DNA from: Owenweeksia sp.
Lineage (GTDB): Bacteria > Bacteroidota > Bacteroidia > Flavobacteriales > Schleiferiaceae
Assembly: GCA_028285465.1 (NCBI GenBank)
Contig: JANQPD010000010.1
Location: forward strand, 26,977 to 90,976
Direction: 5' to 3'
Length of the DNA stretch: 64,000 bases
The translations under genes were made by a program, and so were the position numbers. The notes under the pieces are model-generated. The model was not told the DNA's origin, ran no database searches, and worked only from the letters and a program-made list of their open reading frames with translations. Shown here in pieces: positions 32,522 through 39,675 of this stretch. Positions within the stretch are counted from its first letter, which is position 1. Each line of letters begins with the position of its first letter.

Positions 32522-33829
32522 ATGGAAAAATTAAAAGACCACTTTGCCACCAAAGTTGGCCCGGCCCTTAAAGATGTAAAAGACTTTGTTGCTGCACACG
32601 GAGATGAAGTGCTGGGCGAGATTAAAGTGAGCCAATTATACGGAGGCATGCGCGGCATGCCGGCCCTGATCACGGAAACCTCAAAACTGGATGCAGCGGA
32701 AGGCATCCGTTTCCGTGGCTACAGCATTCCCGAGCTGCAGGAAAAACTACCCGCATACCCGGAGGGAGAACAACCCTTGCCCGAAGGTATTTTTTACCTG
32801 ATGCTCTTTAACGAATTGCCGGATGACGATACCGTACGCCGGGTAAGCAACAACTGGGCAAGAAGGGCCACCATCCCCCCGCACGTATTTAAGGTAATTG
32901 ATGCGCTGCCCATGACTACGCACCCCATGACCCAGTTTGTAACGGGGATTATGGCCTTGCGTACCGAAAGTGAGTTTCAACGGGCGTACCGGGCCGGGAT
33001 CTCCAAAGCGGAGTATTGGGACCCCACCTATGAAGACGCCATGAACCTGATCGCGCGTTTGCCCCGCCTGGCGGCTTATATCTACCGGAGGATGTACCAC
33101 AACGGAGCGCATATTGAGCCGGACAGCAAGCTGGATTGGGCGGGTAATTTTGCACATATGCTGGGCTTCGAAAACGAGGAGTTCAGGGAATTGCTGCGTT
33201 TGTACATGACCATACATGCCGACCATGAAGGCGGGAATGTATCGGCTCATGCCATACACCTGGTAGGCTCCGCCCTGAGCGATTGCTACCAGGCTTTTGC
33301 TGCCGGTATGAATGGCCTCGCAGGCCCGCTGCACGGCCTGGCCAACCAGGAGGTGATCCGCTGGACCCTGGCGATGCGTGACGAATTAGGCGGAGGCCTG
33401 CCTTCAAAAGAGCAGATCGCCAACTATGTAAAGAAAACCTTAAACGATGGCAAAGTAATTCCGGGCTTTGGACATGCCGTGCTGCGCAAAACAGACCCCC
33501 GCTATACCGCGCAACGCGAATTTGCGCTGAAGCACATGCCGCATGACGAACTCTTCCAAATCGTAAGCCGCGTGTACGAAGTGGTGCCCGAAATACTACA
33601 GGCCACCGGTAAAGTGAAAAATCCCTGGCCGAATGTAGATGCACACAGCGGACAATTGCTGATGCATTACGGCCTTACACAATACGATTTTTATACCGTG
33701 TTGTTTGGCGTGAGCCGGGCATTGGGTACGCTGGCCAGTCTTATCTGGGACAGGGCACTGGGCTTTCCGATCGAAAGGCCGGGCAGTACCACTACTGCTC
33801 TGCTTAAAGAGCGCTTTGCCGCTAAATAG
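32522..33829 (+). CDS. gltA: Citrate synthase, mitochondrial (eukaryotic) type
   Basis: A 435-residue Si-citrate synthase that condenses oxaloacetate and acetyl-CoA. Catalytic residues are visible: His in GLAGPLHGLANQEV, His in PGFGHAVLRKTDPRYT and Asp in NPWPNVDAHSG. The sequence reads like the mitochondrial enzyme (ADHEGGNVSAHAIHLVGSAL, YYTVLFGVSRALG-like FYTVLFGVSRALGTLASLIW, ALGFPIERPGS) and lacks the N-terminal domain of the NADH-regulated GltA of E. coli. It is 28 bp after eno and closes the carA-eno-gltA unit before a strong terminator. Confidence 0.95.
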   Translation: MEKLKDHFATKVGPALKDVKDFVAAHGDEVLGEIKVSQLYGGMRGMPALITETSKLDAAEGIRFRGYSIPELQEKLPAYPEGEQPLPEGIFYLMLFNELPDDDTVRRVSNNWARRATIPPHVFKVIDALPMTTHPMTQFVTGIMALRTESEFQRAYRAGISKAEYWDPTYEDAMNLIARLPRLAAYIYRRMYHNGAHIEPDSKLDWAGNFAHMLGFENEEFRELLRLYMTIHADHEGGNVSAHAIHLVGSALSDCYQAFAAGMNGLAGPLHGLANQEVIRWTLAMRDELGGGLPSKEQIANYVKKTLNDGKVIPGFGHAVLRKTDPRYTAQREFALKHMPHDELFQIVSRVYEVVPEILQATGKVKNPWPNVDAHSGQLLMHYGLTQYDFYTVLFGVSRALGTLASLIWDRALGFPIERPGSTTTALLKERFAAK

Positions 33830-33847
33830 GCATACCTCCATACCATT

Positions 33848-33878
33848 AAAAAGCCCCACAGAAAGCGGGGCTTTTTTT
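33848..33878 (+). terminator. Intrinsic terminator after citrate synthase
   Basis: A perfect stem, aaaaagcccc and ggggcttttt, with a 9-nt loop and a run of T (33871-33878). It lies 18 bp after the stop codon and marks the right end of the long co-directional block that begins at 13 kb. Confidence 0.92.
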
Positions 33879-33889
33879 ATGAAAATACC

Positions 33890-33935
33890 AAACCTTCCAG
33901 GTTTTTCAGCGGTATGGGGATAAACCTGGTTTCCC
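33890..33935. repeat. Palindromic repeat, copy 1
   Basis: aaaccttccaggttt (33890-33904), a 17-nt centre (ttcagcggtatggggat) and a degraded aaacctgg arm. It matches the reverse complement of copy 2 (35136-35182) over both arm and centre, with a few changes. The two inverted copies flank the accessory island, and the type resembles REP elements. Confidence 0.65.
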
Positions 33936-34115
33936 AACCTTGTTCTTCTAGATATCAATCTATTCACTATAATTGTTCATAACTTTTTATTCTATTTTTA
34001 TCTAGTCTAAATTACTAAATTAATATTGTTAAGTACTCTATTAGAGATAATTAGAGATTTATGGAGTGTTAGAATTGCTTTATTTGGTCTACTATAGACG
34101 GGCATTGAAGAAAAA
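33936..34115. other. AT-rich spacer
   Basis: A strongly AT-rich stretch, unlike the flanking housekeeping genes, with short direct repeats (tagaga). I see no gene in it. The composition suggests acquired or unconstrained DNA. Confidence 0.4.
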
Positions 34116-34148
34116 TTGTGTTTTCGTCAAGGGTTTTTCATATCTTTG
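34116..34148 (+). promoter_or_regulatory. Bacteroidota-type promoter in the accessory island
   Basis: TTG (34116-34118), 22 bp, then TATCTTTG (34141-34148). A transcript starting near 34155 would contain the hairpin at 34200-34229 and possibly the tRNA-like element at 34243-34308. No convincing protein start follows. Confidence 0.5.
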
Positions 34149-34199
34149 AGGCGTGAGAATTAAGATAAGTACATATAGTAACCAAACTCATCAAACAAA

Positions 34200-34229
34200 A
34201 AAAGCAACTGATTGCCGTCAGTTGCTTTT
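34200..34229. terminator. Hairpin with perfect 12-bp stem
   Basis: aaaagcaactga, loop ttgccg, tcagttgctttt. The A/T ends on both sides make it look like a bidirectional terminator. If so, the promoter at 34116-34148 would make a short RNA of about 75 nt. The T run is only four long, so termination may be weak. Confidence 0.55.
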
Positions 34230-34242
34230 GATATTTAAGGAT

Positions 34243-34308
34243 GCCCCCGCGTGGCGTGTATTGGCCTTGGTATGTCAACAACAGTCGGTTCGATTCCGAC
34301 CGGGGGCT
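34243..34308 (+). other. tRNA-like 66-nt element without a normal D arm (tRNA remnant or unusual tRNA-like RNA)
   Basis: gcccccg (34243-34249) pairs perfectly with cgggggc (34301-34307), giving a 7-bp acceptor stem with discriminator T. A canonical T arm, gtcgg-ttcgatt-ccgac, occupies 34284-34300. Between them only 34 nt remain. One fold gives a 5-bp stem with a G-U pair (34261-34265 with 34274-34278) in the anticodon position and no D arm; no acceptable anticodon loop results. It is most simply a decayed tRNA gene, perhaps an integration-site remnant, but compensated acceptor pairing and an upstream promoter make a functional tRNA-like RNA possible. Confidence 0.5.
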
Positions 34309-34369
34309 CTTTTACTTATAAAGTATGACAAATATAGTAAACACTACCATCTTTAAAAAGTAGTTTATT

Positions 34370-34831
34370 ATGGAATTTCCAGAAGAAATATCAGGCGATG
34401 AAGAACGTGAGGCCTTGGCTTCTTTCTATCGATCCCAAGTAACCACCTATCAGGAAAAGGCCAACTATTACCTATCCCTTGTGAAGAAGTACACAAAATT
34501 GCTCGAAGAGATTGATGAGAAAGGGCTGATCGAGGCAAGTGCGAGGAAAGCTGGTTTTGACCAAAAATGGCCCTGGCTGCAAAAAATCAGGTTTATACTT
34601 TTCAACCAGGGGGAATACATGACCAGTAGACAAATAGTAGATACCCTTAAAAGCTATCAGCCATCGGTAACAAACCCTATCAAAAGCATTTCGGCTACGA
34701 TAAGCCAAAATTCAGGTCAAGACGGGGAGCTTCACAAGTATTCGGCTATTGATGGCAACAACTATGTAGGACTAAAAGAATGGGAGGACATAACAGGCCA
34801 CAAAAAAATACCCCCAATAGAGGGGGCATAA
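34370..34831 (+). CDS. Small coiled-coil plus winged-helix-like protein, function unknown
   Basis: A 153-residue soluble protein. The first half is helical and charged (ASFYRSQVTTYQEKANYYLS, KYTKLLEEIDEKGL). The second half reads like a winged helix of the HARE-HTH kind: IRFILFNQGEYMTSRQIVDT, KSISATISQN, then HKYSAIDGNNYVGLKEW. Such domains occur in regulators and in some restriction-associated proteins; no catalytic motif is present. It stands alone in the island. The stop codon is followed at once by a series of RNA hairpins (34839-34976). I am confident that it is a gene but not of its role. Confidence 0.6.
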   Translation: MEFPEEISGDEEREALASFYRSQVTTYQEKANYYLSLVKKYTKLLEEIDEKGLIEASARKAGFDQKWPWLQKIRFILFNQGEYMTSRQIVDTLKSYQPSVTNPIKSISATISQNSGQDGELHKYSAIDGNNYVGLKEWEDITGHKKIPPIEGA

Positions 34832-34838
34832 GAATGAG

Positions 34839-34976
34839 AAATCTCCTTCATGAAGGGAGTCAGTAGGCTGGATACTGTAAATATATGCTAGCCTAGTGTG
34901 CGTGTCTCATAAGCACGAAAGCCGAACAGGCTTAAAGCCTACTGTAAGCAGGGAAGACGTTACCTTCCCTGCTTTT
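34839..34976 (+). ncRNA. Candidate structured RNA ending in a perfect terminator
   Basis: Several stems are packed into about 138 nt. There is a hairpin at 34843-34859 (ctcctt/agggag). A 9-bp long-range stem, cagtaggct (34861-34869) with agcctactg (34936-34944), encloses a branched region with hairpins cgtg/cacg (34901-34917) and aagcc-gaaca-ggctt (34919-34933). A terminator with an 11-bp stem follows (34946-34974). The agcct at 34890-34894 could pair with aggct of the long stem instead, so two folds compete. No separate promoter is evident, so it may be the 3' part of the preceding gene's mRNA. No known RNA family is recognised. Confidence 0.5.
34946..34976 (+). terminator. Intrinsic terminator of the island gene or RNA
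   Basis: aagcagggaag (34946-34956) and cttccctgctt (34964-34974) form a perfect 11-bp stem with a 7-nt loop, followed by tttt. It ends the transcript carrying the candidate structured RNA. Confidence 0.85.
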
Positions 34977-35135
34977 CATTTACAAAAGTATCACTTTTGT
35001 CTTTATCACTATCAGAGCGCTTTTTTCAGCTCTTCCTTAAAGCTATGATCTTTACCGTGGGAACCCTAATGTCCTTATCTTTCTTGAGCTCGGGTCTTTT
35101 CGTCATTTTGCGCACTTCTAAACTTGAAAGATACT

Positions 35136-35182
35136 AAACCTTCCAGGTTTATCTCCGTACCGCTGAGAAACCTGGAAGGTTT
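35136..35182. repeat. Palindromic repeat, copy 2; also a terminator for the XRE gene
   Basis: aaaccttccaggttt (35136-35150) and aaacctggaaggttt (35168-35182) are perfect 15-bp inverted arms around a 17-nt centre. The centre is nearly the reverse complement of that in copy 1 (33890-33935). As a hairpin with T/A flanks it could also end transcription of the XRE gene on the minus strand, whose stop is 39 bp away. Confidence 0.75.
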
Positions 35183-35221
35183 TTAAAAGAAAGTTGTATT
35201 GGTCAGCACACAGGACATCAA

Positions 35222-35470
35222 CTAATCCATCTTTACCAGCTCCTCCATAGGTACATCCAATGCCTTGGCGATAATGGCCAGCTTGATAATGCTTATCCCC
35301 ACTTTTGCTTTTTCTATTTTATAGAGGTACTGCCTGTCGCTGTAGATCCGGTTGGCCAGCTCGGTTTGGGTAATGCCTTTGGATTCCCTCAGCACCCGGA
35401 TGTTTTGGCCTATCCTGATGGAAACCTCCCTCCCAAACTTAGCTTGTTCTTCTTTGGAAAAATCTGACAT
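35222..35470 (-). CDS. XRE-family (Cro/C1-type HTH) regulator
   Basis: An 82-residue DNA-binding protein: IGQNIRVLRESKGITQTELA, NRIYSDRQYLYKIEKAKVG and ISIIKLAIIAKALDVPMEEL form the five-helix HTH_3 domain. There is no other domain. It looks like a small repressor of the type that controls its own promoter. Palindrome and direct-repeat sites sit in the upstream 75 bp (35492-35543). No partner toxin or phage gene is adjacent. Confidence 0.88.
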   Translation of the reverse strand: MSDFSKEEQAKFGREVSIRIGQNIRVLRESKGITQTELANRIYSDRQYLYKIEKAKVGISIIKLAIIAKALDVPMEELVKMD

Positions 35471-35491
35471 ATATCAAATGTCAGCGGAGCA

Positions 35492-35543
35492 TTACAAGAA
35501 ATTGTAACCTTAAAATACTACATGTAAACTTATTTTACTACAT
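35492..35543. promoter_or_regulatory. Operator-like repeats upstream of the XRE gene
   Basis: TTACAA-GAAA-TTGTAA (35492-35507) is a perfect palindrome 22 bp from the XRE start. Two copies of tactacat (35516-35523 and 35536-35543) lie exactly 20 bp apart, two helical turns. They are plausible sites for the XRE protein; this is inference. Confidence 0.45.
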
Positions 35544-35800
35544 TAGCCTGGCGCAAACGCATAGCGAATGTTCGGATACATCATTTTAAAAGTAAGTACA
35601 CTCAAGGAAGGTTTTTCTTTGAAAATGCACCCAACGTGACAAGTCCGGTATATTGAAGCCTTAGGGGTGTGAAGATATATGCTATTGCAAGGGGAGTAAA
35701 CTTCGGTTTTATTTAGACCAGAAAACCTGATGTATTGGCCAGCGTATTCCTACCGGTTGGTTTAAAGAAATATCTTTTGTACAAAGCCCCATCGGCCTAA
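35544..35800. other. Spacer without a recognised gene
   Basis: Between the XRE operator region and the hairpin at 35801 I find no open reading frame with recognisable content, no TAnnTTTG element with a -33 partner and no repeat. Confidence 0.35.
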
Positions 35801-35820
35801 TTTTTCTAAGGCTAGAAAAA
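35801..35820. terminator. Small A/T-rich hairpin
   Basis: tttttcta, aggc, tagaaaaa form a perfect 8-bp stem with a 4-nt loop. It is terminator-like in either direction, but no transcript ending here is obvious. Confidence 0.35.
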
Positions 35821-35935
35821 CAAGCGATACACAGTCCAGAGAAGTGCTGAAGTGAAACGGAGTGAGCGGCTGGGGCTTCGAAGACGGAGTAACGCGCTGG
35901 TTTTTCAGCCTGAAGAATTAAGCCTTGACTTTTTG

Positions 35936-35963
35936 GTTCGTTTTGGGTTAAGCCAAAATGAAC
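35936..35963. repeat. Palindromic dispersed-repeat-like hairpin
   Basis: gttcgttttgg (35936-35946) and ccaaaatgaac (35953-35963) pair over 11 bp with one G-U. The surrounding text (gactttttggttcgttttgg) resembles repeats scattered through Bacteroidota genomes, although only one copy is in this window. A short open frame through it (35852-36037) is probably not a gene. Confidence 0.4.
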
Positions 35964-36082
35964 AGCAATACATGAAACGTTTGGTTGTCAATCATACAAC
36001 CGAAGGCACGCATAAAAGCACGAATGAATCCATCTAAACGATCTTAAACGTTTAACAAACGGAAAACGAGAAATTTTAATAA

Positions 36083-36090
36083 TAGGTTTG
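36083..36090 (+). promoter_or_regulatory. -7 element of the secreted metalloprotease operon
   Basis: TAGGTTTG matches TAnnTTTG and lies 26 bp before the ATG at 36117. A clear -33 TTTG is not seen at the usual distance. Confidence 0.45.
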
Positions 36091-36116
36091 AATACACTTA
36101 ATCAAACAACAACCTC

Positions 36117-39100
36117 ATGAAAACAAAACTCCTTGGCCTTGTCCTGTTTTTTTCCCAGGGCCTGTCCGCTCAATTTATTTGCAGTACCGTTGATTCCGCG
36201 CTGCCCGCAACACCCGAAACCGTTTCCTGTACCAGTGCATTTGCGTATATCCCTGGTTATGGGGCCGCCAGTGATGCGGTTTTGGAGGTAAACCTGGCGT
36301 TCGTGGTCCTGCAAAATGCAAACGGCCATTCTCCTTTTGCCGACAATTACCTGCAAGACCTCCTTGATTTTTCCAATGCCGTGCATAACGGGGAAAACCC
36401 CATTCTCCAAAACATGGCCGCCGCCGTAAGCAACCCGGACCCTATTGTGTACAACGGAACGGCCCTGAACGTTACCGATGCAGGGATCAGGCTGGTGGTT
36501 GATACCATCATTTACATCCGGAACAGCGTATTCCCCGGGGCTGTTACAGACCTGGAGCTCTATGCCCAGGTACCGGAAAGCATACGCAAGCACAGCAATG
36601 TGGTGATCATGGCTACGGATACCCTGATGAAGAACGGCTCTACCCACACCATCCCGGGAGGAAGGGCCTTGGGCAAATTCGTGTTTATGGCAAATTTTAA
36701 ACCCTCCGTATGGTTTGGCGGCCTCTTGCTGCACGAGTTGGGTCATTTATGGGGCTTGCCCCATACGTTCCATTACAACAGCTGGGGAGATGGAGACAAC
36801 ATCCCGGATACGCCCCTGGACATCTACGCTACCGATTCCGCCCTTTGTTACCCCCTAAATGCACCTTGCCATTGTCCGCCCGCTACGCCTTATCCCAATA
36901 ATGTTTGCCCGGCCAACATCATGGGCTACAACCAAAAAAACTATTTTTCTCCCCGGCAGATCGGCATCATCCGCAGCACTTTGCTGGGCAAATTCTCGTA
37001 TGCCCTGGCGCCCCAGCAAAGCGGAACAGCGCCCCCTCTCTATACGGTAGCGCAGGACGAGGTATGGGACAGCCCGCGCTCCATGGGCGATGTAACCGTA
37101 AAGTCCGGGGCCACCCTTACCATCCGCACCTTGTGCCTGATGAGCAATGCCTCTTCCATCCGGGTAGAGCCCAATGCCCACCTTATTTTAGATTGCGCGG
37201 AGCTCACCAGCAGCGGGGAGCATTTCTGGTCAGGCATTAAAGTGTTGGGCGACAATACCAAAAGGCAGGTAGACGCTTTCCAGGGAAAACTCACCATGGA
37301 AAATTCCAGGATCTCCCGGGCTACGGATGCCATCGGGAACGGGGACTGGATCATGTGTGCCCCCGTTATTTCCGGGGCGATCATTTCCGTGAACCACTCC
37401 ACCTTCGAAAACAACATCCGCGATGTGATCCTGAAAAAGTATGACTACAAGGGCAGCCCGCTTTCGCCTTTCTCTCCCGACTACCGGGCTTCTTTCAGGA
37501 ACTGCACCTTTGTTAAGAACGAGGAGATCAACAACCCCTACCAACAAAACAGGCTAGGGGCCCTGGTGATCTGGGGGGTGGAGGGGATTGTTATCGATAG
37601 CTGCACGTTTTCGCGCGATGAGGACCTGAAAGACCAGAACACCTCGCCCGAAACCTGTATGCTGCTTTTTGACGCTTCTGTAAAGTGCACCCATTCCGAA
37701 TTTATAGGGCATTACAAATACGCGATGAAACTGAACAGCACCACGCTCTACGCCAAAGGTTCTGAAGTAAAGCATTGTGTGTTTAACAAGGCCAAATACG
37801 GCATTTATGCCAACGGGGGTGAGAGCCACCAGTTTATTAAAAACCGCTTTATCATCCCTGTAGCCCTGCCGCTTGCAGGGTTTATGTCTAACCTGGTTAA
37901 ACTGCCCTATGGGGTGTATATGAACAGCAGCCACAATTTCACCATTACCGAAAACTTCTTTCTAAAGAGCGGCATCAGCGCTTTTACCGCGCCCCCGGGC
38001 GCCATGTGTATAGGCTTGCTCATTAACGAGAACGGGGCACATGCCGACCAGGTGTTTAAAAACCGCTTTACCGCGCTGGATGTGGCCATAGAAGCGCTGG
38101 GCAAGAATAAGAACAGCAATGGCCTGGTGGGCCTGGAATTCAGGTGCAATAACTTCATCAACAACCTCACTGATGTATATGTAGGCACCAACTTCAACTG
38201 GGCGCAGCGCGTGGCCCGGGGAGGGGTGCGGAAAAACCAGGGTAATCCTGATCCTCGGGGTGTAAGTTTCACTCTTACGCAGGATTTGGCGGGCAACCTC
38301 TTTTCAAGCGGTACGCAGCATACCTATGATGTAAACAACTCCTTTAGCGAAGCGGTGAATTACTACCACCATGCGGCTGCAGCGGGGCTGCGTACGGAGC
38401 CGGACCTGAACCAAAATGTAAATACTTTTGATGCCGGGGTTTCTTATGCTGAAGCCAACGCCTGCCCCACCCGTTTAGCGGTGAGGCCGGAGGGGGATAC
38501 CAGCCTGGCCATAAGCTACTCTTATACAGCGGCCACAGCCGATCTTACGCAGTACGCGGCCCTGGCCGATTCCATTAAAGACCTGATGGAACAATTGGTA
38601 GACGGGGGCAATACTTTGGCCCTGCAGGTACAGATCTTATTTACCGAGGCGCATGAATATTACCAGCTTTACCAGGACTTGCTGGCGCAATCGCCCTACT
38701 TAAGCCTTTCTACCCTGGAAGAAGTGGTGAGGCGGGAAGATTTTCCCGACCTGATGCTGCGCAACATCTTTATGGCCAACCCCCAGGCGGCCAAAGAACC
38801 GTACCTGATGGACCTGCTGACCGAGCTGCATCCCGGCATGCCCCAGCAAATGGTAGACGATATCCTGGACGGGAAAGACAATTTCGGGGCGCTGGAACTG
38901 TTGCAGATCGAATATAGCAACCACATCAGCCGGGGCCTGCGGGCGGCCGACCGCAAACTGGAGCTGTATAAAACAGACGAAAGCACTACGGATAATTTGT
39001 ATGCTGATGCAAAAGCGGTGTTGCAGGCCGTTGAACTGCCCTATTACCAGTATCGCCGGGCGGAACTGGAATACAGGATGGGCAATCCCACCGGGGCGGC

Positions 39101-39659
39101 CGCCATCCTGGAAGCGGTGGGGAACAGCGAAGGGCTCGATGAAGACCAACGGGAAGAGCACCGGGACCATACCGCCTGGTTTAATCTAATGAGCGAATTG
39201 GAGGGAGGCGACCTTTGCCATTGCACGGGCGGGCAGTTAGATGCCCTGGCTACAATGGGACTCAGTGCAGCTCATTCCAGCGCCCTGGCCCGTTCGGTGC
39301 TGGCCTTCAGGGAGGTGGAGGTAGAATATACCGAGCCCATGGTGATTCCTCCTGCCCTTGCCGCCAAAAAAGCGATCCGGGCAAATGCCACCGGTACACA
39401 AACCGCTTACGCAAATAGCCTGTACCCCAACCCGGCTCACGCCTACTTTATTATAGAGGTAGACCCGCAACTGTACCGCGGGCCCGGCATGCGGGTAGAG
39501 GTTACTGACCCGGGCGGCAGGCTGCTCCTGTCCAGGGATATGAACGAACAAATTGCGTACCTTTCTACCGCGCAATTGCCAAATGGCGTATACGGGATAG
39601 AGGTAAAATCGGGAACACATACACTGCTGCATACAAAAGTAGTGGTGGCAAAACGCTAA
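36117..39659 (+). CDS. Secreted zinc metallopeptidase (M43/pappalysin-like) with beta-helix, helical domain and T9SS sorting domain
   Basis: An 1180-residue exported protease. Order: signal peptide (1-19, ending GLSAQ); metzincin catalytic domain with zinc motif HELGHLWGLPH (His206, Glu207, His210, His216) and Met-turn NIMGYN (Met269); parallel beta-helix-like region from about 316 (GDVTVKSGATLTI, then SGEHFWSGIKVLGD); a C-terminal beta-helix segment with GLEFRCNNFINNLTDVYVG; an alpha-helical region from about 815 (LVDGGNTLALQ); and a type A sorting domain from about 1100 (NSLYPNPAHAYFIIEVD). Everything after the catalytic domain parallels the subtilase at 3532-7239. The next gene starts 16 bp downstream, so the two are probably co-transcribed. 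The substrate is unknown. Confidence 0.88.
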   Translation: MKTKLLGLVLFFSQGLSAQFICSTVDSALPATPETVSCTSAFAYIPGYGAASDAVLEVNLAFVVLQNANGHSPFADNYLQDLLDFSNAVHNGENPILQNMAAAVSNPDPIVYNGTALNVTDAGIRLVVDTIIYIRNSVFPGAVTDLELYAQVPESIRKHSNVVIMATDTLMKNGSTHTIPGGRALGKFVFMANFKPSVWFGGLLLHELGHLWGLPHTFHYNSWGDGDNIPDTPLDIYATDSALCYPLNAPCHCPPATPYPNNVCPANIMGYNQKNYFSPRQIGIIRSTLLGKFSYALAPQQSGTAPPLYTVAQDEVWDSPRSMGDVTVKSGATLTIRTLCLMSNASSIRVEPNAHLILDCAELTSSGEHFWSGIKVLGDNTKRQVDAFQGKLTMENSRISRATDAIGNGDWIMCAPVISGAIISVNHSTFENNIRDVILKKYDYKGSPLSPFSPDYRASFRNCTFVKNEEINNPYQQNRLGALVIWGVEGIVIDSCTFSRDEDLKDQNTSPETCMLLFDASVKCTHSEFIGHYKYAMKLNSTTLYAKGSEVKHCVFNKAKYGIYANGGESHQFIKNRFIIPVALPLAGFMSNLVKLPYGVYMNSSHNFTITENFFLKSGISAFTAPPGAMCIGLLINENGAHADQVFKNRFTALDVAIEALGKNKNSNGLVGLEFRCNNFINNLTDVYVGTNFNWAQRVARGGVRKNQGNPDPRGVSFTLTQDLAGNLFSSGTQHTYDVNNSFSEAVNYYHHAAAAGLRTEPDLNQNVNTFDAGVSYAEANACPTRLAVRPEGDTSLAISYSYTAATADLTQYAALADSIKDLMEQLVDGGNTLALQVQILFTEAHEYYQLYQDLLAQSPYLSLSTLEEVVRREDFPDLMLRNIFMANPQAAKEPYLMDLLTELHPGMPQQMVDDILDGKDNFGALELLQIEYSNHISRGLRAADRKLELYKTDESTTDNLYADAKAVLQAVELPYYQYRRAELEYRMGNPTGAAAILEAVGNSEGLDEDQREEHRDHTAWFNLMSELEGGDLCHCTGGQLDALATMGLSAAHSSALARSVLAFREVEVEYTEPMVIPPALAAKKAIRANATGTQTAYANSLYPNPAHAYFIIEVDPQLYRGPGMRVEVTDPGGRLLLSRDMNEQIAYLSTAQLPNGVYGIEVKSGTHTLLHTKVVVAKR

Positions 39660-39675
39660 AAGTGAAAACACGGGT

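Noticed and set aside
34200..34229. Anticodon arm of tRNA-Gly (loop ttgccgt contains GCC)
   Set aside because: The stem is 12 bp and no acceptor, D or T arms surround it; it is a terminator-like hairpin.
34241..34321. A 26-codon frame, ATG CCC CCG..., running through the tRNA-like element, preceded by taagg
   Set aside because: The frame is short and its content is explained by the tRNA-like stems; the paired acceptor and T arms are a better explanation.
34839..34976. Retron-like RNA
   Set aside because: The closing inverted repeat is reminiscent of a retron transcript, but no reverse transcriptase is encoded nearby.
35026..35106. Minus-strand 26-codon frame (MTKRPELKKDKDIRVPTVKI...)
   Set aside because: It looks somewhat protein-like but has no promoter, no match I recognise and no length; it may be a gene remnant, but I cannot support it.
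35852..36037. Plus-strand 61-codon frame beginning with GTG
   Set aside because: It runs through a palindromic dispersed-repeat-like sequence and has no recognisable protein content.
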